A DNA stretch of 6,116 nucleotides. Source: G039029935 sp039029935 (GTDB lineage Bacteria > Chloroflexota > Anaerolineae > Caldilineales > Caldilineaceae). A program made the position numbers and the translations under genes. Positions 1 through 3,721 of this stretch are shown here, one piece after another (position 1 is the stretch's first letter; each line of letters begins with the position of its first letter). Location of the stretch: contig JBCCFC010000853.1 of assembly GCA_039029935.1 (NCBI GenBank), positions 1 to 6,116 on the forward strand. The letters are read 5' to 3'. The notes beneath the pieces were generated by a model. That model was not told the DNA's origin and did no database searches. It was given only the letters and a program-made list of their open reading frames with translations.

Positions 1-29
1 CAGGAGGTCGTAAAGACGATTGTGTTAGC

Positions 30-55
30 ACAGACACCCCGAAAGGGGTGTCTGT
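30..55 (+). terminator. Perfect 11-bp hairpin with GAAA loop, terminator-like
   Basis: ACAGACACCCC (30-40) and GGGGTGTCTGT (45-55) are exactly complementary around the loop GAAA (41-44). A GAAA loop is a stabilising GNRA tetraloop only when the plus strand is the RNA, because the other strand would give TTTC. That points to a transcript entering from the left. There is no T-run after the stem, so it is not a textbook intrinsic terminator. It may be a 3'-end stabiliser or a weak or Rho-assisted terminator of a gene just outside the window. Confidence 0.5.
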
Positions 56-153
56 CACCAATCTTATGCGGAATTCGCTTCCATATAAAACTATGGAATG
101 CTATATTTCTAGAGACTGGTTACAATACCCTGTCAACTAGATTTTCGGATATC

Positions 154-179
154 GTCATTCCTGCGAAAGCAGGAATGAC
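154..179 (+). repeat. REP-like palindromic element with GAAA loop
   Basis: GTCATTCCTGC (154-164) and GCAGGAATGAC (169-179) pair perfectly around GAAA (165-168). From general knowledge, closely similar GTCATTCC(C/T)GCGAAAGC(G/A)GGAAT palindromes are scattered between genes in many unrelated bacteria, where they behave as REP-type dispersed elements and stem-loops at transcript ends. Only one copy is present here, so its repeat status in this genome is inferred. It shares stem length and loop with the hairpin at 30-55 but not stem sequence. Confidence 0.6.
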
Positions 180-209
180 CAAAACACCTCATTATTTATA
201 GCCAGTTCA

Positions 210-280
210 GTTTGAAACCAAGAATTTTCAAAACCGAACCTACACCAGTAGACGTCTACGAAAAATTCCGGTTTTCAAAC
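210..280. repeat. Nested imperfect inverted repeat around a 12-bp palindrome
   Basis: The outer arms are 210-228 and 262-280. They match as reverse complements at 16 of 19 positions: GTTTGAAA pairs with TTTCAAAC and GAATTTT with AAAATTC. Between them lies GTAGACGTCTAC (248-259), a perfect 12-bp palindrome. An alternative pairing of CAAAACCG (229-236) with CGGTTTTC (269-276) is also possible. The block begins 26 bases past the stop of the minus-strand BtrH-like gene, so it may act as that gene's transcript end. There is no T-run beyond it in that direction. Confidence 0.45.
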
Positions 281-305
281 CGTGTTTGCTATAGTTGCCA
301 AAGCA

Positions 306-1520
306 CTAACCTGTCATCACTGCTTGCAACGCACCAACGGCATCCACTTCAATATCATGAATCGCCAGTACTTTCTCTGCCAGATTTTCACGATAGGCAA
401 TCACCTCTGCCTCAGAAAGTGGAGAATCATTGTCTGCTGCCGCTCGTCTGACAGCATCTGCGTCTTTCAGCGATAAAATTTCTGACAACGCGTCATTACC
501 CTGTTCAATAAACAGTTGTTGACGACGCTGAATGCTCGCCTTGGCCTCAGCAAACAGCGGGGCATCATCAGGCAACATGGCCTCCCCCAACGTCGCCCAC
601 GCGCTTGCACTCGCTCTAAATTGATCGCCGACCGCCGCAAGGTCTGGTTTGTCTAAGATTACCGCCGCTTCATCCAGAAAATCTGCATAGAGTAAGCGGT
701 CCGCACCATTACCAGTCCCTTTGCCAAAGTGAAAAATGTAGTGATAGCCAAAGGTCAACCCCGCAAACATCTTGCCCCCTGCCGGAAAGACCTTTTCCCA
801 GCTATTACGCTGTTTCGGTTTGGTCAACAACTTGGCCCAATGTTGATAGGCCGCAAAGCCAAAGCTATTTTTGCCCCCACGTGGTGGCTTTTCTGTAAAG
901 AGCTTGACGCAGTCATGGACACCCATCTGTACCGCCGAGGCCAACTTCTCTGGGTCGGGCATATCCAATGTCATCACACGATGCTTGTCCTTTTTGATGC
1001 GCGCACGTGCTGTGGCAAAGACCTCCGTCGAGGCTGTCAACCCTACACCAGCACGGTCAGCGATATGAACCACATCATTCTCCTCGTCATAGCCATAGAC
1101 AACCAATGGAAAATTGCCCCACATGCCCTCATCATGTTTGAGAGCATTGTAGGGTAAGCTCCACATGTCTGCCCACACAATGGCCGGAATTCCTTCGGCT
1201 AAGGTATCCGTTATATTTTGAATCGCCTTGACAGGTTTGGATGTGTGCATGACCTCCTGCACCACACCCAGGCGAGACAACATCGTGTCCCAAGGGTCAA
1301 AGGTGTTGCGGGTCAACACGTTGAGCAGTGGATCATAGCCATCATACTCAAAGCTAAAGTAGCCCATCACCACACCACCACTGATGCCCATGAGCAGGGC
1401 TTCGCTATAGGGCTGACCTGTATGTGGTGCATTAAAGCCACGAGCGGCAAAATAGTTGTGGATGGTTCCTGTTTCCCAATGGCGACCTGCAAAGTGATTA
1501 TAATTTGATAATACTGGCAT
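306..1520 (-). CDS. BtrH N-terminal domain / DUF4872 family protein, probably lacking the Cys-His pair
   Basis: A complete 404-residue soluble protein with no signal peptide or membrane segment. Residues 8-60 (FAGRHWETG to SEALLMGISGGVVMGYFSFEY) and 110-160 (VWADMWSLPYN, VVYGYDEENDVVHIADRAG) match the papain-like/C39-like fold of the BtrH N-terminal family. The rest fits the DUF4872 domain that usually follows it. BtrH itself is an acyltransferase that moves an aminoacyl side chain from a carrier protein onto ribostamycin in butirosin synthesis. Relatives normally carry HC near the N-terminus and a His just before the GYD strand. Here the first motif is H14-W15 and the second reads GNFPLVVYGYD. 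The only Cys is C204, outside that domain. The protein may therefore be non-catalytic or use other chemistry. No carrier protein or antibiotic genes are nearby, so the substrate is unknown. The ATG at 1520 is supported by AAGGAG (1533-1528) with a 7-base spacer. The stop is TAG. Confidence 0.8.
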   Translation of the reverse strand: MPVLSNYNHFAGRHWETGTIHNYFAARGFNAPHTGQPYSEALLMGISGGVVMGYFSFEYDGYDPLLNVLTRNTFDPWDTMLSRLGVVQEVMHTSKPVKAIQNITDTLAEGIPAIVWADMWSLPYNALKHDEGMWGNFPLVVYGYDEENDVVHIADRAGVGLTASTEVFATARARIKKDKHRVMTLDMPDPEKLASAVQMGVHDCVKLFTEKPPRGGKNSFGFAAYQHWAKLLTKPKQRNSWEKVFPAGGKMFAGLTFGYHYIFHFGKGTGNGADRLLYADFLDEAAVILDKPDLAAVGDQFRASASAWATLGEAMLPDDAPLFAEAKASIQRRQQLFIEQGNDALSEILSLKDADAVRRAAADNDSPLSEAEVIAYRENLAEKVLAIHDIEVDAVGALQAVMTG

Positions 1521-1527
1521 GATGTAG

Positions 1528-1533
1528 CTCCTT
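1528..1533 (-). promoter_or_regulatory. Ribosome binding site of the BtrH-like gene
   Basis: AAGGAG on the minus strand, 7 bases before the ATG at 1520. It fixes that start, which also places the conserved GRHWETG segment at the expected distance from the N-terminus. Confidence 0.75.
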
Positions 1534-1558
1534 TTACTGACTATTTAATTTGTTTTGT

Positions 1559-1576
1559 GCAAATTTGCGCATTTGC
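1559..1576. promoter_or_regulatory. Inverted repeat in the BtrH-like gene leader, possible operator
   Basis: GCAAAT (1559-1564) and ATTTGC (1571-1576) form a dyad with a 6-base spacer. Overlapping it, GCAAATTTGC (1559-1568) is itself a perfect palindrome. It lies just downstream of the proposed start of transcription, a common position for a repressor site. No regulator gene is visible in the window. Confidence 0.25.
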
Positions 1577-1589
1577 CTGTGTTATGCTT

Positions 1590-1619
1590 ACTATAGCAGA
1601 AAGCGCATAGGGTTTGGAA
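1590..1619 (-). promoter_or_regulatory. Candidate promoter of the BtrH-like gene
   Basis: On the minus strand TATAGT (1595-1590) is preceded by TGC, giving an extended -10 of the form TGnTATAGT. An 18-base spacer leads to TTCCAA (1619-1614) as a weak -35. Transcription would begin near 1583, leaving a leader of about 60 bases before the ATG at 1520. The extended -10 is the main support; the -35 is poor. Confidence 0.35.
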
Positions 1620-1683
1620 AAGGAGAGACATACTTTGCAAAATTCGTAAACAGATGGGATCTTTTATGATTGATTTTTCATGG

Positions 1684-1712
1684 TTGGTCGTCGGCTAGGC
1701 TAGTGTTATAAT
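1684..1712 (+). promoter_or_regulatory. Candidate promoter of the hydroxyacid dehydrogenase gene
   Basis: TTGGTC (1684-1689), a 17-base spacer and a consensus TATAAT (1707-1712). Transcription would begin near 1719, giving a leader of about 208 bases before the ATG at 1927. I found no better promoter closer to the gene; in particular, none lies between the T-run at 1877-1882 and the ribosome site. The leader would therefore include the large hairpin at 1790-1875. Confidence 0.5.
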
Positions 1713-1789
1713 GCACCTCATTGACTATTTTCGGAACGGGCATCGTTCTAAGTAAAACCAAGAAAGTAATTAGAAATAGACCGTTGAAG

Positions 1790-1882
1790 ATACTACAGCG
1801 GATTTGGGAAGAAAACGGATTTTTCATCGTGTACGGCGTCTGAAATCCGTTCTCTTCCTTAATCCGTTGTAGTATGTTTTTT
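1790..1882 (+). terminator. Long terminator-like hairpin in the dehydrogenase leader, possible attenuator
   Basis: Arms 1790-1822 and 1843-1875 are reverse complements at 29 of 33 positions. Two of the four differences become G-U pairs in RNA, leaving one T-T and one A-C mismatch. The loop is 20 bases (1823-1842). The stem is followed by G and then six T (1877-1882), the layout of an intrinsic terminator. It lies between the only good promoter and the coding region, and no plus-strand gene lies upstream within the window for it to terminate. Each arm contains two CGGATT or AATCCG units; AATCCGTT occurs at 1844-1851 and 1861-1868, 17 bases apart. It could equally be a transposon-derived or repeat palindrome, since no target-site duplication is evident but other copies cannot be tested here. 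Confidence 0.55.
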
Positions 1883-1912
1883 CTACCTACTTTTTGGATT
1901 TTATACATCATT

Positions 1913-1918
1913 AAGGAG
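1913..1918 (+). promoter_or_regulatory. Ribosome binding site of the dehydrogenase
   Basis: AAGGAG with an 8-base spacer to the ATG at 1927. It lies beyond the leader hairpin and outside its stem, so translation would not be blocked once transcription passes the hairpin. Confidence 0.8.
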
Positions 1919-1926
1919 AAACTTTC

Positions 1927-2895
1927 ATGAGTAAACCAAAAGTATGTATCATGGTCCCCATTGAGGATGACCTGCGGGCGCAGATTGACGCCGTTTGCGA
2001 GACAACAGAAATTCCATATGCATCGTCGCGCGAAGAGCAATTGGCCGCGGTCAAAGAAGTCGATGGCGTGTTGTTGACACCCAGAGTGCGCGCTGATGAT
2101 GAATTCTTTAGCGCAGGTCCCAACCTCAAGGTTATTTCCACCACCAGCGTTGGCTATGATCCATTTGACATTCCCGCGGCCACCAAGCATGGCGTCGTCG
2201 TCTGTCATACACCCGGTGTCCTGACCGATGCAGTTGCCAACTTGACGATGGCAATGGTTTTGGCGTTGGCGCAGAAGCTGTTTGAGCATGAACCCTATGT
2301 CCGCAGCGGTGGCTGGGCGCGACGCGAGAAACCGTCTGCGTTGGGCATGGACGTTCAGGGACGCACATTGGGTATTGTCGGCTTTGGACGCATTGGACAG
2401 GAAGTCACACGCCGGATGCAGACCATCGGCATGAAAACAATCTGGTATGATGTTTTTGACACACCGCATCCTGATGCACCGAAGAGTGAATATCGACCAC
2501 TAGATGATCTGCTGGCTGAATCTGACTTTGTGAGTTTGCACATGAATTTGAATGAGACATCTCACCACATGATGAGTACGGATGCGTTCTCAAAGATGAA
2601 GTCAACTGCCTATTTGGTCAATACGGCACGCGGTGGCTTGGTCGACCAGGTGGCGTTGACAGAAGCGTTACAGTCGGGGGAGATTGCAGGTGCTGCGCTG
2701 GATGTGTTGGAAGCAGAGCCACCTGCCGAAGATGATCCCATTGTCACACTGCCCAATGTCATCTGTTTTCCACATATTGGCACGGCCACCAATGAAACGC
2801 GGCGGCTGATGCGTGAGTTGGCCGTGACCAATTTGCTGGCGGTCTTGCACGGTGAGCGACCACCTGCGCCTGTGAACCCAGAGGTTTTGGGATAA
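1927..2895 (+). CDS. D-2-hydroxyacid dehydrogenase, glyoxylate/hydroxypyruvate reductase type
   Basis: A complete 322-residue cytosolic enzyme, normal length for the D-isomer-specific 2-hydroxyacid dehydrogenases. These reduce 2-oxoacids such as glyoxylate or hydroxypyruvate with NAD(P)H. The substrate-binding domain (about 1-100 and 290-322) carries STTSVGYDPFDIPAA at 71-85 and HTPGVLTDAVANL at 94-106, typical of the glyoxylate reductase branch. The nucleotide-binding domain has GFGRIG at 152-157 and Asp175 at the end of the second strand, which favours NADH over NADPH. The catalytic residues are all present: Arg235 in VNTARGG, Glu264 in LEAEPP and His283 in FPHIG, with the family's usual spacing of 29 and 19 residues. 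The start is fixed by the AAGGAG site. A long leader hairpin precedes it and a perfect inverted repeat follows it. The enzyme class is firm; the exact 2-oxoacid is not, and phosphoglycerate- or phosphonate-type relatives cannot be excluded. Confidence 0.9.
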   Translation: MSKPKVCIMVPIEDDLRAQIDAVCETTEIPYASSREEQLAAVKEVDGVLLTPRVRADDEFFSAGPNLKVISTTSVGYDPFDIPAATKHGVVVCHTPGVLTDAVANLTMAMVLALAQKLFEHEPYVRSGGWARREKPSALGMDVQGRTLGIVGFGRIGQEVTRRMQTIGMKTIWYDVFDTPHPDAPKSEYRPLDDLLAESDFVSLHMNLNETSHHMMSTDAFSKMKSTAYLVNTARGGLVDQVALTEALQSGEIAGAALDVLEAEPPAEDDPIVTLPNVICFPHIGTATNETRRLMRELAVTNLLAVLHGERPPAPVNPEVLG

Positions 2896-2921
2896 GCAGG
2901 GACTTTTCTCAAACAGATTAT

Positions 2922-2982
2922 ATAAACACAACGTTTCGTAGGCTGTCGCTCATTGTGATGAGCTACGAAACGTTGTGTTTAT
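2922..2982 (+). terminator. Perfect 20-bp inverted repeat downstream of the dehydrogenase
   Basis: ATAAACACAACGTTTCGTAG (2922-2941) is exactly complementary to 2963-2982. The 21-base interior holds a second small hairpin, CTCAT (2949-2953) with ATGAG (2958-2962) around TGTG. The structure starts 26 bases after the dehydrogenase stop. The 3' arm ends GTGTTTATTGT, so the T-rich part is within the stem and there is no separate T-run. The position argues for a transcript terminator. A perfect 20-bp match is longer than such terminators usually need, so a small repeat element is an alternative. Confidence 0.5.
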
Positions 2983-3026
2983 TGTCAACCTAATTCCCTG
3001 TAAACTAAATAATAGGGGCCGCAGTT

Positions 3027-3054
3027 TTGATTTTAAATAAAAATCCTGTAAAAT
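3027..3054 (+). promoter_or_regulatory. Candidate promoter of the toxin-antitoxin operon
   Basis: TTGATT (3027-3032), a 16-base spacer and TAAAAT (3049-3054). Transcription would begin near 3061, about 55 bases before the antitoxin ATG. The region is strongly A/T-rich compared with the genes on each side. Confidence 0.45.
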
Positions 3055-3097
3055 CCTATATGAACTAGCAATTTATTCCTAAATGAATAAGGATTTT
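3041..3097 (+). promoter_or_regulatory. AATCCT/AGGATT repeats over the toxin-antitoxin promoter, possible operator
   Basis: AAATCCTGTA (3041-3050) is followed directly by AAATCCTATA (3051-3060), matching at 9 of 10 positions and overlapping the -10. The inverse of the same box, AGGATTTT (3090-3097), is the exact reverse complement of AAAATCCT (3050-3057). A further dyad, TTATTC (3073-3078) and GAATAA (3085-3090), lies between them. Phd/YefM antitoxins repress their own operons by binding dyads at the promoter, and the arrangement fits that, but binding is inferred. Confidence 0.35.
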
Positions 3098-3115
3098 AAT
3101 TAGAAAGGAACAGCA

Positions 3116-3397
3116 ATGCAAGTAATTCCACAAATTATGCCAATCAGCAATTTGCGTACCAATTATACTGACGTATTGACAAAGTTAGATAATGGACCTG
3201 TCATTTTGTCGCAGAGAGGAACACCTACGGCGGTGATTCTTTCAGCATTTGAGTGGGACCAGACAGCCAGAGAGCTCCAGCGTTTACGTCGTCTTGAGCT
3301 AGGTGACAGAGCGTCGGATGAGATTAAAGCGGGAAATTTTGTCACAGAGGAAGACATTGATGCTCAATTTGCGGCAATGGGGATAGGTGACGGATGA
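3116..3397 (+). CDS. Phd/YefM family antitoxin
   Basis: A 93-residue protein, the usual length for this family. Residues 8-45 (MPISNLRTNYTDVLTKLDNGPVILSQRGTPTAVILS) follow the Phd/YefM pattern: an N-terminal DNA-binding and dimerising fold with a strand, a helix, the GPVILSQRGTP hairpin and a hydrophobic strand ending ILS. The acidic, flexible C-terminus (about 60-93) is the part that in relatives wraps round and neutralises the toxin. It is cytosolic and in this family also represses its own promoter. AAAGGAA at 3104-3110 sits just before the ATG. The stop overlaps the next gene's start as ATGA, so the two are translated together. The family call is firm; the residues contacting the partner are not assigned. 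Confidence 0.85.
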   Translation: MQVIPQIMPISNLRTNYTDVLTKLDNGPVILSQRGTPTAVILSAFEWDQTARELQRLRRLELGDRASDEIKAGNFVTEEDIDAQFAAMGIGDG

Positions 3398-3663
3398 CAG
3401 TTTATTGGCGACTGAAGTATGCCCAATCAGTGGTATCTACACTATATCAACTGAGAGAAAAAGGGCATGAGCTACACAATACGATTAAAGCCATGAAATT
3501 TCAACAAGAACCTTGGGACGATGCGCAACCTGTGCCACATCGTCCCCGTCGTTATGAACTCACATTTGGTCATTATATTCTCGGATTTGAGGTATCATCT
3601 GAGGATGAAGATGCTGAACCGACTTTGAGGATATTGTATATTGATCAGATAAAAGTTTATTAG
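3394..3663 (+). CDS. RelE/ParE-like toxin partner (divergent)
   Basis: An 89-residue protein whose ATG overlaps the antitoxin stop by four bases (ATGA), the classic order of antitoxin then toxin. Size and layout fit the RelE/ParE superfamily: a first strand WRLKYA (5-10), a helical hairpin (about 11-37), then strands RRYELTF (52-58), YILGFEV (61-67) and TLRILYID (77-84), ending in KVY. RelE-type ribosome-dependent mRNA nucleases usually have an Arg in the GYRxxY strand and another in the GKRxxxxVY tail. Here those segments read GHYILGFEV and IDQIKVY, so both Arg are absent. It may therefore act like ParE on gyrase, act by another mechanism, or be inactive. The identification rests on gene context plus fold pattern rather than on a diagnostic motif. 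Confidence 0.65.
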   Translation: MTVYWRLKYAQSVVSTLYQLREKGHELHNTIKAMKFQQEPWDDAQPVPHRPRRYELTFGHYILGFEVSSEDEDAEPTLRILYIDQIKVY

Positions 3664-3721
3664 CCAAAACGCAAAAGTCATATACCAATCATTAGTGACA
3701 AATAGTCCGCATGTGACAGCT

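Larger units (their letters stand above)
1..305. other. Intergenic region rich in stem-loops, no convincing gene
   Basis: This 305-base stretch lies downstream of the minus-strand BtrH-like gene. No frame shows a recognisable protein. The +1 frame is open to about position 199, but its translation is not protein-like and runs straight through two perfect hairpins. The other short frames have no ribosome site or family signal. What it does hold is at least four inverted repeats: 30-55, 79-98, 154-179 and 210-280. The 79-98 one is a small 7-bp stem, TTCCATA/TATGGAA, with a 6-base loop. The density of stem-loops suits a region between two converging transcripts, the minus-strand gene on the right and an unseen plus-strand gene on the left. 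A plus-strand gene might end at the TAA at 11-13, but three codons cannot establish that. Confidence 0.6.

Noticed and set aside
1..13. Possible 3' end of a plus-strand gene at TAA 11-13
   Set aside because: Only three codons are visible. The hairpin after it fits, but this is too little to annotate a gene.
128..142. CCCTGTCAACTAGAT resembling CCCTGTAAACTAAAT at 2996-3010
   Set aside because: 13 of 15 matches in A/T-rich intergenic DNA with no matching flanks; chance similarity is likely.
1..199. Open plus-strand frame of about 65 codons from the window edge
   Set aside because: The translation (for example IVIPAKAGMTKTPHYL) is the typical readthrough of the GTCATTCC palindrome and shows no family signal.
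210..280. CRISPR or tandem array
   Set aside because: The repeats are inverted and single; nothing in the window shows regularly spaced direct repeats with unique spacers.
1678..2469. 263-codon open frame on the minus strand
   Set aside because: It lies opposite the hydroxyacid dehydrogenase, which has every catalytic and nucleotide-binding motif. Its own translation is Cys/His-rich without a fold pattern and runs through the leader hairpin.
3664..3721. Terminator between the convergent toxin and cytochrome genes
   Set aside because: Only scattered short GTCA/TGAC and GTGAC repeats; no stem of useful length and no T-run in either direction.
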